From a virus, in IMG/VR virus record IMGVR_UViG_3300020055_000088, positions 1 to 32,276 of that record: a stretch of DNA of 32,276 nt. One strand, given 5' to 3'. Position numbers and translations under genes: made by a program. The notes beneath the pieces are model-generated. The model had not been told where the DNA came from, ran no database searches, and saw only the letters and a program-made list of their open reading frames with translations. The first letter of the stretch is position 1. Every line of letters begins with the position of its first letter. Shown here in pieces: positions 1-9,789 of this stretch.

Positions 1-82
1 TATTTAAGTTGGTAAAGTTAGCATCAACCTCAGAATTAGTTAACGGACTACCTTTACCGGATCGTGTAGTTATTGTTGACAT
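1..82 (-). CDS. N-terminus of a tail/virion protein, cut by window edge
   Basis: Only the first 27 codons are inside the window, starting at the ATG whose complement is at 80-82. The peptide begins MSTITTRSGKGSPLTNSEVD and continues ANFTNLN. The 'G-SPLTNSEVD-NFTNLN' opening is a recurrent N-terminus of tail fibre and virion proteins in marine T4-like phages (family knowledge; no search was run). An AAGGG-type ribosome site lies about 10 bases upstream, and a TATAAATA late box on the same strand (156-163) sits inside the preceding small gene at a suitable distance. The rest of the gene and its function are outside the window. Confidence 0.7.
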   Translation of the reverse strand, partial: MSTITTRSGKGSPLTNSEVDANFTNLN

Positions 83-93
83 TTACTTTACCC

Positions 94-324
94 TTATAGT
101 TTGTTAAGAATATGTGAGAACATATCCTTAATTTCTTTTATATCTTTCTTTAGTGTATTTATATCATCTTGACATTTTACAATCTGATTTTTTTGCTCTA
201 AACGCCTTTTTTTTGCAATTTTATATTCTCGCAAAGCAGAATTGTCTCTGTTCACTAAAGCTTGATTAGAACCATCCCGCAAAAATTCAGGAGATTCTTT
301 TACAATTTCTTTTTTACTAATCAT
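94..324 (-). CDS. Small charged coiled-coil protein, unknown
   Basis: This is a 76-aa protein rich in Lys, Glu and Ile. Roughly residues 33-75 show heptad-like spacing of Leu/Ile/Val (for example QIVKCQDDINTLKKDIKEIK), so a coiled coil is likely. It has no signal peptide or membrane segment. It lies 6 bases after the stop of the 2427-aa giant protein gene and 11 bases before the next tail-type gene, in the same direction, so it is probably part of the late transcript. It may be a small tail-fibre chaperone or accessory protein, but that is inference from position only. I do not recognise the family. Confidence 0.6.
   Translation of the reverse strand: MISKKEIVKESPEFLRDGSNQALVNRDNSALREYKIAKKRRLEQKNQIVKCQDDINTLKKDIKEIKDMFSHILNKL
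156..163 (-). promoter_or_regulatory. T4-type late promoter box TATAAATA
   Basis: The minus strand reads TATAAATACACTA, very close to the T4 late consensus (TATAAATA followed by CTATT-like bases). It lies inside the 76-aa gene and about 70 bases upstream of the start of the next minus-strand gene at 82, so it should give that gene a short leader. Confidence 0.6.
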
Positions 325-330
325 TATATA

Positions 331-3300
331 TTATACCTGTAGAGCGTATGCTCTGAGTTTTCTTACCTTAGGCACATTAACAGTTGTACTGTTCAACGGA
401 ACAATCTTAATTGCGTAATACTTGAATCCTTGATATGTTGTGGTCTGAGTAGTAACTGTTCCTGCTGTAGCTGAAGTACCTCCGCCACCTGAAAGTGTAA
501 CAGTAATTGTACCACCATCATATCCTCTACCTGCATCCAATATATTGATAGCCGTGACTGCTCCTGCTGATATTGTAGCAGTTGCTCTTGCTCCAAACCC
601 ATCACCTGAGTGTGTGATAGTTACAGTTGGTGCTGAAGTATATCCTGATCCGCCTGCTGAAACTGCAATAGAAGCTATGCCGGTAACATCATATTCCAAT
701 ACACCCTCAGTATTTAGACCAAAACTATTGGATCCTTTTGAAGGCAACCCGTATCGGTATTCGCCATAGCTAGTTGTTGGAGAATCCGGTGTTAATTTTT
801 TATCCATTTTTCTCCAAATAATATCATCACTGAATTTAGCCAAATCATCATCTACGTTTTGTACTTTATAATAAACTTCAACATCACCAGTAGAAGGAAT
901 ATAATTATCTAAAATTACTATTAGATCTTCAGCATCCTGAGTATCTTCTAATCTTACTTTCCTAGAAATATATCTAGAGGATGCTGTGCCTCCAGTACGC
1001 ACATCTTCTCCGGAAGAATCATTGTTTATCTCGTTTTTATATGCGTTGAACATTAAAGATTCTATATCAATCATAGGACTTAAATGTTCATAGGGAGTCC
1101 TTAAAGCAATTTCAAAAGTAGCCGTTTTACTACCGCTATAGTTAGCTTGTTCATTTGAATAACTGTAGATTGTTTTTTCTGTTACAAGATCGTTTAGCTC
1201 ACCTATAGCCATAGGAGTCATTGTAGTATTTGCTGAAGCTGCTCCTGTATTTGTTAGAGCAAACTTAGGTGTAATTGTTCCTAGGTTACCAAAGTTATCA
1301 AAAGGACACTTAAATGCGTAAGAACTAACTACCCTATCGTAAATGTTATTTACGTTTGCAGTCTTAGTTCCGTTACCTACTAACACAGAACGTATGGTCC
1401 TTTCTGTACCATCTACTGTATTAGAACCTGTAGAAACAAAACGTCCTTTTAATACAGTAATAGTAGAGGTTTCATCATACATCGCGGCATGATAAGAAAC
1501 ACGACCCAGGTTAAGTTCTGCCGTCACGGTAGCCGCAGAAGAAGGCGAACCACCAGACAAGGTAACAGTTAAATTAGAGTTACCATCATATCCTGCTCCA
1601 GGATTAGTTAGAGTTATATCAGTAACCACACCTGCTGTTAATGTAGCAGTTGCTGTTGCTCCGGTTCCTCTACCTGTGCTATCAGTAATAGTAACTGTAG
1701 GAGTTGTTCCGTATCCGGCTCCTCCACTGTTACCCACAGTGAAAGTAAATCCGTGTACTTTATCGCCAACTGCAAACTTAGTGCTTGAATCACTAAAGCT
1801 ATCGTAGTTAGTCCAGTCATGGTTTTTAGTTTTTAACTTGAGTTTAAAATTAGTATTTGTTGAGAATGTACAACGGTTAATTCTAAACATCATATCTTCT
1901 TTTTGTCTTGCTGACCAAGTTCTGTTGTTAGCAGATGTAAACAGTATTCCACTGTGTGCTTGCTTAGATATTACTGTATCTGAACCATGAATCTTTTTAC
2001 CTAGTTCTGCAATCCAAACGGTATAGTTAGGATCGTCTGAGTCTGGAATAGGAACAACACAATACTCTGTGTTGTTTTCTAAGTAAACAGGTGTTGGGAA
2101 TGCAAAATGAGTACCCCTAGGAGTATATGTACCGTCTCCGTTGTCTATTGAAACTGCACAGTCCCTTCTTTCCTTTCTAGATTTCGCTAGAACAATATCG
2201 CCCGGATAACCGTTAACCATATTTCTAAGTTCTAGTGTGATACCTTTATTATCTTCAGCTTTAGAAACAGTGTGGAAGAACAAATCTACAGAAGAAACAT
2301 ACATTCCATTATCGTATCCTTCAACCATAAATGATTGTGCCATTGGATCCCAACCACCACACAACCCGCCATACATATCAACATATGCTCTTGAAGCTAG
2401 GCCTGCCATATCATATTCAAATTCAAAATTAGTGAAATCATAATCAAATTCAACCGCACTAGCTGCAGGAGTGACAGTAGGAGTTGAAGGAACAGTAGTA
2501 GTGTAGTTATTAGATGGTGGTACCTCTACCGGAATATCATCATAGAAAGTTTCAAATGTAGCAAAACCTTCAGTAAGATCTTCTCCAAAATTAGTTCCGG
2601 TATGATGATTTATTCCATATGTGAGGAACGCATCTATAATAGAATCAACCGGAGCCGCAGAAGTAGGATCTTGAAACCCGATAAATGAATTTGCGCCACC
2701 ATATTCAGTAGGTATAACAGTAACTGTAGCAGGTGGTTTTGAAGTTGTCGCAGTTGTAGGAGTACTGGAAGACTCTGCCGGTCTATCCTGAGGATCATAT
2801 GATATATCAGAAGTCCTTGTAAACACTTGACCTTCTACTATTTTAGGATCTAAAGGTGTTGACACCGCTTGTGCGGGCTCTGAGCCTGTTCTTGTTCTTG
2901 GTTGAGGAGGATTGATAACAGTATAGTGTTTGGCATTAGTAATAATAGTGCCGTCACCGCCTGTAAAAGTATTTGTAGCTCTAGATACAGTGTTTACTAC
3001 ACCACCTGTAGAAGCTACTACTACATCATGTTTACCAGGAGGAAGTTCTTTATCTCCAATAGTAAATGTACCAGAAGCTCTACCATTTGCATTTGAAGTA
3101 AATGTACCTTTGCTAATACCTCCAATATAAATTGTATGTTCTAAATTAGAGCATAGTCCGCCAGCAGACCACTGTATTTCTTGTGATCTAATATATCCGT
3201 AATTTTTTCTACTTACCTCTTTTTCACCATCATAAACACGATTTGCATTAGGTAAAGCACCAATATATGAGTATTGTGTTTCACGCCTCTTAGGTTGTAT

Positions 3301-6300
3301 TTCATTTCTAGCATATTCAGTATAAGGTTGTACTTCAGTCTCATACCAGGTACCTATAGTCAGTAGATAAGGATCTTGATAAGACCATCTGTCTGCTCTG
3401 TGAAATGATAATTCGCCTTCATTCCATATCTCTTCGGTAAATTCTTTCCTGCCGAGTATATTTTCTCCGGGTGTACCTGTGTCGGCGGTTTGAATATAGG
3501 ACAATCCATCATCTACTATTCTGTCATAATCAAGGTGCCACCCATCATCACTGTATTCAAAGTTAGCTTCTACACCTGTTATGACATTTTCAACGTCATC
3601 AGTTGATAGCCTTGTGTCTGTCCATGCAGGATCTTTCTTTGGTCTGATTTGTAGGTCTCCATATACAGGCTGACCAACACCACAAACTGGAGGAGGAGTA
3701 TCTTTTACACAGGTTTGTGTTACAGGATCCCATGTATAACCTGTGTTACACGCTATAGGAACACAGGCAGTACCGGCTGCATTTAGTGTGTAACCTGAAG
3801 CACATACAAGTGCAACATTAGTATTGTTCAGTGTAAATGTTGAACTTGCTGAATCAGTAGCATTTCCATCACTATCAGTGGCATCAAGTGTGAGTTTTAA
3901 AGTTTCATTTTCAGTAATGCCTGTTTCAGTAGCAAACGTAAATGAAACGACTGCTTGAGAACCGCTGTCTATTGTAGCAGTTCCTGTTAGTGAACCGGAA
4001 GCCAAGTCTCCAGATACAAGTGTATATCCTGATGTGCAAGAAAGAGTCCAGCCAACTGTCACACCTGAACCTACAGCATTTCCCTGTATAGTAAGTGATA
4101 TAGATTCGCCTTCATCTACTGCACCTTTATTTGTAATAGAATATTCAACTACACGTTCTGATCCATTATCAGGATTACTAGGTCCGGTGTTACTCGGCCG
4201 CGGAACACAAGCGTTAGATTCAGCGTCCCAAATATAACCAGATTGACAAGTAGGTTGAACAACAACTTCCTCATCATATAGAAGTTCCGTTACAATAGCT
4301 TCCCATTTACTAGCTTTTAAATTTTCCGCATACATAATTTCTGCGTAAGGAACGTGTGCTATAGCTCCAGTCTGACCACACTCGTCAGATGCTCCCGAAA
4401 AATCCGGCAAAAGTGAAATAAATTCGTCAGAGAAATAAGGACGCATAACACCAATAGATTTATGTAAAGAACATTTGTAATCAGGATCATTTACTGCTGC
4501 TGTAGTAAATCCATTAAATGCGTCTACTAACAATCCGTTTTTAAATCTATCTACACCTGATTCATCTAAGAATTTCTCATCTTTAGATGCTTGTTCTAAT
4601 ATAGACAGAGAAGTGTAATACTCAAGATTTTCAATTCTTTTTTCTAGGCCACCAATTTGTGACATAGTATACTTGGGATTATTTACCTTTCTAACTTTAT
4701 TAGCCAAATCTAATCTTGAATAGTATTTACCCGATGCCGCACTCAAAGAAGGATATGGTTTAGCCACAAGTGTAGCCAATGTCATATCTTTACTAGTTTT
4801 AGGCATAGGAATGCTTGGCTTTGTAGAAGCAGGATTAGATACAAGCTCAATAGAACCTGTAGGAGTGACTATAATTCTATGCCCCTGACCCAAATAGTAT
4901 TCAAGATCTGTTGTAAATTCTTGTACAGGGACAGGCATAGTTAGACCATTAGAAGGTCTTGTGATAGTTATTGCACTGCTAGGATTCTGAGTTGCAGAAC
5001 CTAATGTAGCCGTAGGAGTTGCTGTATTAGTTGCATAAGGTCTAAAATCTAATTCATCTCTAAGGTCTACTGTTCTGCCTTTGCTATTAACATATAAAGG
5101 CACCTCTTGTAGTTTCATTGTGTTTGCTGATATTGCGGCTGCATATGAATCTATACAAGAAAAAGTAGGACCAGTAACAGTTCTACTAAAATAGTCAAAC
5201 TTAACAAGTAAGTAAGGTCTGGCAGTAAAGTCTACAGTGGCCGAAGGTTTCTTAAATATCTTAGCGAGTCCATAGTAGTTATCTCGCTGACCGTTATCGA
5301 ATCTAAACTGACTCGTTACGTCTATTCCATCGGAAGCTGCTGAAAATGCTGAAGAATGAGCCCTGATTGATGTTATTCTAAGTACATCAGCTACACCTAA
5401 ATTAAATTCTATTTCGGAAGTAGAATAAGTATCAGTACCGTCAGCAAGAAGTGTCACATATTGATCTGTATTCAGAGTTTTTGAAATTGGCGTAGTATCT
5501 GCTACTTGAACATTGGCATAAATTTTAACATCTAGGCCAGAAGATGCAACAGCTGTTGCTCCTAGGTCTATAGTAATTTCTGTATCACTAACTACGGTTA
5601 CACTTCTGCCTGTAGCAGTGAGATCTAACATTTCTCCCAATGAAAGTGTGTCAGTAGGAGTAGTTGTTGTAAAAGTATCTTCAGCTACTACCTGAATATT
5701 AGCAAGAGCTGTAGTATCGCTCAATACACCGGTCGAGTATGGGAAAGTTTCATTACCGCTTACGGTTATGGATACTTCACCATTAGCTGCTACTGTAGCA
5801 CTAAATTCTTTTGTATACTGAAAATCGTAGTCGTATGTTCCGCCAGGTGCAATAGTCTTTGTATTTCTAGCCGGTAGTGGGAAAAATACTGAATTGAATG
5901 CCTTTTCTTTCAACACTGCACCGTAGTTTGCGGTACCTGCGTACTGCCAAGTGATACCACCATCTGTTGCAGTGCCAGAAGTATGTGTAGGTCCTGAACC
6001 ACTTGAAGCAGAAGTACCTGCTACTGTCGCAGTATATAGATAATCACCATTGTATGCAATTTGATTTGGTGCAAAGTATGTACTAGTTGCCCATGCTTTA
6101 GCATTAGCATCAATATTATTTAATACAACGTCTGCAAAACCATCAGCATTTGTATCATTATAATACAAACTTTTTACATTTTCAAAGTTATCAGAGGTCA
6201 TTTTAACATCATACAAATAAAGCCTGTACTGAGCAGATGCTGAACCTACTGTTCCTGATTCACGGACAAAGTGACGAATTTTAGCTGTACCTATAGCATT

Positions 6301-7614
6301 CCCTGATGCTGTTGTCCCTGAGAAAGTCGCAGAAGTTACCGCTGTCTGTGCAGCATCATATAGAGTAACTTCAGCACTACCGTCTACATCCCAAGCACCA
6401 CAAGTTTCATTCACAAGAATGTAGTTACCATAGTTTGTAGTTATTGTAGAATCTTCTTTTGTTTCCGTATCAGTAGGTTTGTCTATTATCAATAATTTAC
6501 GATTAGTCAGTCGTAAAGGGTGTCCGCCCACTTCACAATAACCGGGAGAAATTTCTGCTACTAATTTTGTAGCATCGCCACCATTAGCAGAAGTAAACAC
6601 ACCACCATTAACACCGTCGTTAAGGTGTTCTTTTAACTGAACAGTCAGACCATGATCTACAAAGTTACCGTATGTTTCATAGGCCCTTTCATTCATTATA
6701 TCGCCTAGACGATTTAGTCCGCTGGTCCTAATATCATTTCTGACTAATCTACCATACTCCCACTGTCCGTATTCAAAAAACAGTTCAGGAAGAACAGCAG
6801 AAGCTGCATATGATTTTAGTTGTGCAGTAATATTATATCGGTCTGCACCGGGTGCATTGAAGTTATAAGAGCCTGATGCTGGATCTAAAAGTGTCTCATC
6901 ATCAGTGTATGCTTTTACTGTCTCTGTTAGTTCAAAACCTATTTTACGAACAACAGAGTTGCTAAAAGGATGTACGTAAGTAGACAATGTATCCGTAAGA
7001 ATAAATTGTTCTTTTGCATATATTACACCAGGAGATAATTGTATTTTGGTTGTAGTACCATAATAGTTATCTGCATGAGTTACAGGGCTTGCGGCCAAAT
7101 TACTAGTAACAAACTCGGTATTTAAATGAGAGCCCCCTGAGATTACTTTTAATCTTTCAGCTCCAGAGAAATGTTCATCACCCTCACCTCGGCCGTTAAA
7201 ATCTAAGTATGCAAGATAAAAAGCCTTTAGTGCCGGCCTTCCTGATACAGATCCTTGTACAGTGCCTATGATTTTAGCTTTAATTCCTGTAGTCTGTCCT
7301 TCAACAATAGCACCCCTAAACTTCTCCATTTGTGCATTGGTCAATGCTGTTGTCGTAGTAACACCGTTAGGATAATAATCATCATTAATTTTAATATAAG
7401 GAACTGCAATAATAGATTCTTCACATCCACTAATCACTGCGCCTTCTTTGAGTGTAAAACTTCCAAGATTAGAAATTTGATTTTGAAGAACTGTTTGTAG
7501 CTGGGTCAGTTCTCTTGCTTGTACAGCAACACCAGGCTTAAAGAGAATCCTGTTATAATTTTTTGTTGCGTCAAAATCGTCAAAATACGGAGAAGTATTT
7601 AAGTTGAGTGCCAT
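331..7614 (-). CDS. Giant DUF4815-type tail/baseplate structural protein (2427 aa)
   Basis: The N-terminus (MALNLNTSPYFDDFD, then NRILFKPGVAVQARELTQLQ) is the signature of the DUF4815 virion proteins of T4-like cyanophages and pelagiphages. The ATG at 7612-7614 has an AGGA ribosome site about 7 bases upstream. The N-terminal half (about 1-1100) is a long beta-rich domain. A Cys-Gly-Tyr module follows at about 1119-1136 and a Calx-beta-like segment at about 1158-1268 ('DEGESISLTI', 'ENETLKLTLDAT'). Two more Cys modules lie at about 1266-1302. Two GSGY beta modules lie at about 1954-2033 and 2311-2388 near the C-terminus. The gene follows gp8, where T4 carries gp9-gp12 (pins and short fibres). 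By position and modularity it is likely a peripheral baseplate or host-contact protein. A TATAAATA box in the end of gp8 may drive it. The exact role is inferred. Confidence 0.85.
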   Translation of the reverse strand: MALNLNTSPYFDDFDATKNYNRILFKPGVAVQARELTQLQTVLQNQISNLGSFTLKEGAVISGCEESIIAVPYIKINDDYYPNGVTTTTALTNAQMEKFRGAIVEGQTTGIKAKIIGTVQGSVSGRPALKAFYLAYLDFNGRGEGDEHFSGAERLKVISGGSHLNTEFVTSNLAASPVTHADNYYGTTTKIQLSPGVIYAKEQFILTDTLSTYVHPFSNSVVRKIGFELTETVKAYTDDETLLDPASGSYNFNAPGADRYNITAQLKSYAASAVLPELFFEYGQWEYGRLVRNDIRTSGLNRLGDIMNERAYETYGNFVDHGLTVQLKEHLNDGVNGGVFTSANGGDATKLVAEISPGYCEVGGHPLRLTNRKLLIIDKPTDTETKEDSTITTNYGNYILVNETCGAWDVDGSAEVTLYDAAQTAVTSATFSGTTASGNAIGTAKIRHFVRESGTVGSASAQYRLYLYDVKMTSDNFENVKSLYYNDTNADGFADVVLNNIDANAKAWATSTYFAPNQIAYNGDYLYTATVAGTSASSGSGPTHTSGTATDGGITWQYAGTANYGAVLKEKAFNSVFFPLPARNTKTIAPGGTYDYDFQYTKEFSATVAANGEVSITVSGNETFPYSTGVLSDTTALANIQVVAEDTFTTTTPTDTLSLGEMLDLTATGRSVTVVSDTEITIDLGATAVASSGLDVKIYANVQVADTTPISKTLNTDQYVTLLADGTDTYSTSEIEFNLGVADVLRITSIRAHSSAFSAASDGIDVTSQFRFDNGQRDNYYGLAKIFKKPSATVDFTARPYLLVKFDYFSRTVTGPTFSCIDSYAAAISANTMKLQEVPLYVNSKGRTVDLRDELDFRPYATNTATPTATLGSATQNPSSAITITRPSNGLTMPVPVQEFTTDLEYYLGQGHRIIVTPTGSIELVSNPASTKPSIPMPKTSKDMTLATLVAKPYPSLSAASGKYYSRLDLANKVRKVNNPKYTMSQIGGLEKRIENLEYYTSLSILEQASKDEKFLDESGVDRFKNGLLVDAFNGFTTAAVNDPDYKCSLHKSIGVMRPYFSDEFISLLPDFSGASDECGQTGAIAHVPYAEIMYAENLKASKWEAIVTELLYDEEVVVQPTCQSGYIWDAESNACVPRPSNTGPSNPDNGSERVVEYSITNKGAVDEGESISLTIQGNAVGSGVTVGWTLSCTSGYTLVSGDLASGSLTGTATIDSGSQAVVSFTFATETGITENETLKLTLDATDSDGNATDSASSTFTLNNTNVALVCASGYTLNAAGTACVPIACNTGYTWDPVTQTCVKDTPPPVCGVGQPVYGDLQIRPKKDPAWTDTRLSTDDVENVITGVEANFEYSDDGWHLDYDRIVDDGLSYIQTADTGTPGENILGRKEFTEEIWNEGELSFHRADRWSYQDPYLLTIGTWYETEVQPYTEYARNEIQPKRRETQYSYIGALPNANRVYDGEKEVSRKNYGYIRSQEIQWSAGGLCSNLEHTIYIGGISKGTFTSNANGRASGTFTIGDKELPPGKHDVVVASTGGVVNTVSRATNTFTGGDGTIITNAKHYTVINPPQPRTRTGSEPAQAVSTPLDPKIVEGQVFTRTSDISYDPQDRPAESSSTPTTATTSKPPATVTVIPTEYGGANSFIGFQDPTSAAPVDSIIDAFLTYGINHHTGTNFGEDLTEGFATFETFYDDIPVEVPPSNNYTTTVPSTPTVTPAASAVEFDYDFTNFEFEYDMAGLASRAYVDMYGGLCGGWDPMAQSFMVEGYDNGMYVSSVDLFFHTVSKAEDNKGITLELRNMVNGYPGDIVLAKSRKERRDCAVSIDNGDGTYTPRGTHFAFPTPVYLENNTEYCVVPIPDSDDPNYTVWIAELGKKIHGSDTVISKQAHSGILFTSANNRTWSARQKEDMMFRINRCTFSTNTNFKLKLKTKNHDWTNYDSFSDSSTKFAVGDKVHGFTFTVGNSGGAGYGTTPTVTITDSTGRGTGATATATLTAGVVTDITLTNPGAGYDGNSNLTVTLSGGSPSSAATVTAELNLGRVSYHAAMYDETSTITVLKGRFVSTGSNTVDGTERTIRSVLVGNGTKTANVNNIYDRVVSSYAFKCPFDNFGNLGTITPKFALTNTGAASANTTMTPMAIGELNDLVTEKTIYSYSNEQANYSGSKTATFEIALRTPYEHLSPMIDIESLMFNAYKNEINNDSSGEDVRTGGTASSRYISRKVRLEDTQDAEDLIVILDNYIPSTGDVEVYYKVQNVDDDLAKFSDDIIWRKMDKKLTPDSPTTSYGEYRYGLPSKGSNSFGLNTEGVLEYDVTGIASIAVSAGGSGYTSAPTVTITHSGDGFGARATATISAGAVTAINILDAGRGYDGGTITVTLSGGGGTSATAGTVTTQTTTYQGFKYYAIKIVPLNSTTVNVPKVRKLRAYALQV
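450..684 (-). repeat. GSGY beta module, copy near the C-terminus of the giant protein
   Basis: Codes for a paired glycine-rich beta unit: GGSGYTSAPTVTI, then GARATATISAGAVTAINI, then DAGRGYDGGTITVTLSGGG. The same pattern recurs in the gp8 and gp7-position genes of this window. Confidence 0.75.
1515..1755 (-). repeat. GSGY beta module, first copy in the giant protein
   Basis: Codes for GGAGYGTTPTVTITD, GATATATLTAGVVTDITL, then NPGAGYDGNSNLTVTLSGG. This has the same architecture as the copy at 450-684, with about 280 residues between them. Confidence 0.75.
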
Positions 7615-7623
7615 TTCCTAATC

Positions 7624-9309
7624 CTAGAATGTTAGTATTGCTTTAATTGTTTCTACCTGATCTTCTTGCCTGTTAATATAAGGCCTGTTTTCAATGTAAA
7701 TAACCTCACCGGAATTTACGTTTATTTCAGGTTGATCGGTAGAAGATGTATAACTATTTATACTCAAACCTGTAACGCTGGTTGTACTATTTGTAATAAC
7801 GCTACTAGAACTTATTATGTCTATTATAGGCTGTAGCCAAACATAGTAGTTTGTGCTGTCTACTTTCTTTTGTATTACTCTAAATCTGCCGCCGTCACCT
7901 GTTGTTATGAGGTCATCTATATTGTATTTGGCGTGTTCGGTTGCACTACCAACTTCTATTCTATGTGTATTAGTGCCTGTTACAGCAGTATAAACTTGTG
8001 TATCACTATCGTATTGTTTTAAGTTTCTTATAAGCCCGACTTGTCTAAAATCGTTGCCTATGAATAAATCTGTATTAGTATTGTCATCAAAATTTACGAC
8101 AATACTTATATTGTTTGCATATAACTCATTTATAGGATGAGCTCCATGCCCATCGTAAGGAGAAATAACAGCTCTTGCTGTAGCTCTGGTATCTACATCT
8201 GCATTTTCATTGCCTGCTAAATCAGTAAAGGTAATCTCAGCAAATGTGTATCCTGACCCAGAATTAGTTACATCAACAGCAGTAATTTGCCCATCAGAAT
8301 TAACTGTGGCGGCCGCTTCAGCCCCTGTACCGTCTCCCGTAATAATTACTCTAGTTCCGTTAGCCGTATAACTAGTACCCAATCCAATAATATCAATTTT
8401 ATCTATAGTACCTTGAGTAGAGGTTGATTCAACAGCAGACTGTAGAGGAGGTAAAGCATCAGTATCACCGACGTTTACTACAACAGTTGCTCCTGATCCA
8501 CCCCCGCCTGAAATAGTTGCAAGAGCAAAAGAGTAACCTGCTCCTGCATCTGTAATTGTAATAGCACTAACAGCGCCAGCAGAAACTGTAGCTGTTGCTG
8601 TAGCTCCACCACCGTCACCTACAATAGTAACAGTAGGTGTACTAGTATATCCTGAACCACCGTCTGTTATAGTGATAGAATCTACTTCACCATTAACATC
8701 CCCGTAAGGAGTAGTTGTAAGTTTTCTTACAGGTATATAGTTTGTATCTAAAAATTTAGTTTGATCTGATGAAGATATTTGAAACATAAACTTCCATTTA
8801 TAACCATCAGACAAGATAGCTACAGAGGTAGCTGTAGACGTTGGTTTTATTGAACTTTGTGCGCCATTATTATTGTCTAAACATTTATAGACTTTATATT
8901 CATCTGTCATTACATAAAAGTTGGCATCTTTTAATGAAGTTGCTCCTGAAGTAGCTTGGTAATAAGTAGTCTCACCTGCAGAACCAAAAACATCTATGTA
9001 AGGTCTACCGTATTCGTGGTCATAAGCGTCATACACTTGACCATTTTCCCAATCTATTCGTCTTGCAACGTGACATATATCAGCAGCATCTGCTTTTTGT
9101 GCGACAATGATATTTTTTCTATAATCATTTAGATCACAATCGTTGTCTATAGGAGCAGGAGGCGATTGTTCGTCACTCCAAGCAGTAGTTCTACCTAAAG
9201 TAATATAAAAATAATCATGTGGGGCGCCGGTAACTACCGGTTCAACAAGATCCCGTTTAAAGGATCTTGCTAAACCGATTCGGCCCAATATAGATAGAGC
9301 TATAGCCAC
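7624..9309 (-). CDS. 8: gp8-like baseplate wedge protein with inserted GSGY modules
   Basis: From memory of T4 gp8 (334 aa), both ends match. The T4 stretch IFITFGRSEPW corresponds to [20 protein letters not shown] here. YVWEYLFEIP corresponds to [10 protein letters not shown]. The T4 C-terminus GEMIYMENRPPI...DQTEEI corresponds to [12 protein letters not shown]...DQVETI. gp8 dimers form part of the baseplate wedge that rearranges on sheath contraction. This protein is 561 aa. Much of the excess is explained by an insert at about residues 205-368 made of two paired glycine-rich GSGY modules. The start is a GTG (complement 9307-9309) with AGG about 10 bases upstream. It lies between the 149-aa protein and the giant protein gene. 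Confidence 0.85.
   Translation of the reverse strand: MAIALSILGRIGLARSFKRDLVEPVVTGAPHDYFYITLGRTTAWSDEQSPPAPIDNDCDLNDYRKNIIVAQKADAADICHVARRIDWENGQVYDAYDHEYGRPYIDVFGSAGETTYYQATSGATSLKDANFYVMTDEYKVYKCLDNNNGAQSSIKPTSTATSVAILSDGYKWKFMFQISSSDQTKFLDTNYIPVRKLTTTPYGDVNGEVDSITITDGGSGYTSTPTVTIVGDGGGATATATVSAGAVSAITITDAGAGYSFALATISGGGGSGATVVVNVGDTDALPPLQSAVESTSTQGTIDKIDIIGLGTSYTANGTRVIITGDGTGAEAAATVNSDGQITAVDVTNSGSGYTFAEITFTDLAGNENADVDTRATARAVISPYDGHGAHPINELYANNISIVVNFDDNTNTDLFIGNDFRQVGLIRNLKQYDSDTQVYTAVTGTNTHRIEVGSATEHAKYNIDDLITTGDGGRFRVIQKKVDSTNYYVWLQPIIDIISSSSVITNSTTSVTGLSINSYTSSTDQPEINVNSGEVIYIENRPYINRQEDQVETIKAILTF
7755..7762 (-). promoter_or_regulatory. T4-type late promoter box TATAAATA
   Basis: The minus strand reads TATAAATAGTTATAC inside the 3' part of the gp8 gene, about 140 bases upstream of the giant protein start at 7614. 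It is in the sense orientation and could give that gene an extra late transcript. Confidence 0.5.
8205..8695 (-). repeat. Two paired GSGY beta modules inserted in gp8
   Basis: Codes for [50 protein letters not shown] more diverged second unit follows: [50 protein letters not shown]4 gp8 has no such insert (recalled sequence), so the fold is interrupted by an added decoration domain. Confidence 0.75.
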
Positions 9310-9321
9310 TATATTTACCTA

Positions 9322-9771
9322 TTAAGAAATAGTTACAGTCCAGGTTACAGTCATGCTGTCAGAAGCACCTTTGTTGATTACTGAGAAAACAGTACGACAA
9401 AGCATTGTGCCTGCTGAAGAAGCATTAAAAATACCTGCTTCTGTAAGTGCGCCAGTACCAGTACCAGCTGCGAAAGTACAAACATACGCAACAGCGTTGT
9501 CAGTAACAGTGGTAGAAGTAAGAGCTGTACGAGATGAGCTTACTGCTGCACCAAGAGCAGTGTCACCAGAAGCGGCTGCTGTGTTATCAGTGCCTACTTC
9601 CATGTGTGACATTGCAGTAGCAGTTGCGTCTTTCATACGTGAAGCAATGAAGTCAAGGCCAGTGTCAACAACCAAGTTGTTTACAGTGAAGTCCTCTTTA
9701 ACATTACCAAACTCATCCTTAAGTACGACATTTACTTTACCTGTCGCTTTCATAGTTTCTTTGTTAAACAT
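9322..9771 (-). CDS. Small, probably abundant virion protein (149 aa)
   Basis: The protein opens with MKATGKVNVVLKDEFGNVKE and 'NNLVVDTGLDFIASRM'. It has an Ala/Thr/Ser-rich centre and ends in a beta-rich stretch (LTEAGIFNASSAGTMLCRTVF... MTVTWTVT). This pattern is seen in small phage decoration or tail proteins with an Ig-like or jelly-roll-like fold. I recognise the style but not a named family. It has a GGAG ribosome site 7 bases before the ATG and a TATAAATA box 195 bases upstream. Its codon choice is more regular and less AT-biased than its neighbours, as expected for a highly expressed virion protein. It sits between the gp7-position protein and gp8, where T4 has no gene. Confidence 0.75.
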   Translation of the reverse strand: MFNKETMKATGKVNVVLKDEFGNVKEDFTVNNLVVDTGLDFIASRMKDATATAMSHMEVGTDNTAAASGDTALGAAVSSSRTALTSTTVTDNAVAYVCTFAAGTGTGALTEAGIFNASSAGTMLCRTVFSVINKGASDSMTVTWTVTIS

Positions 9772-9789
9772 TTTCGTTCTCCAAAATTG

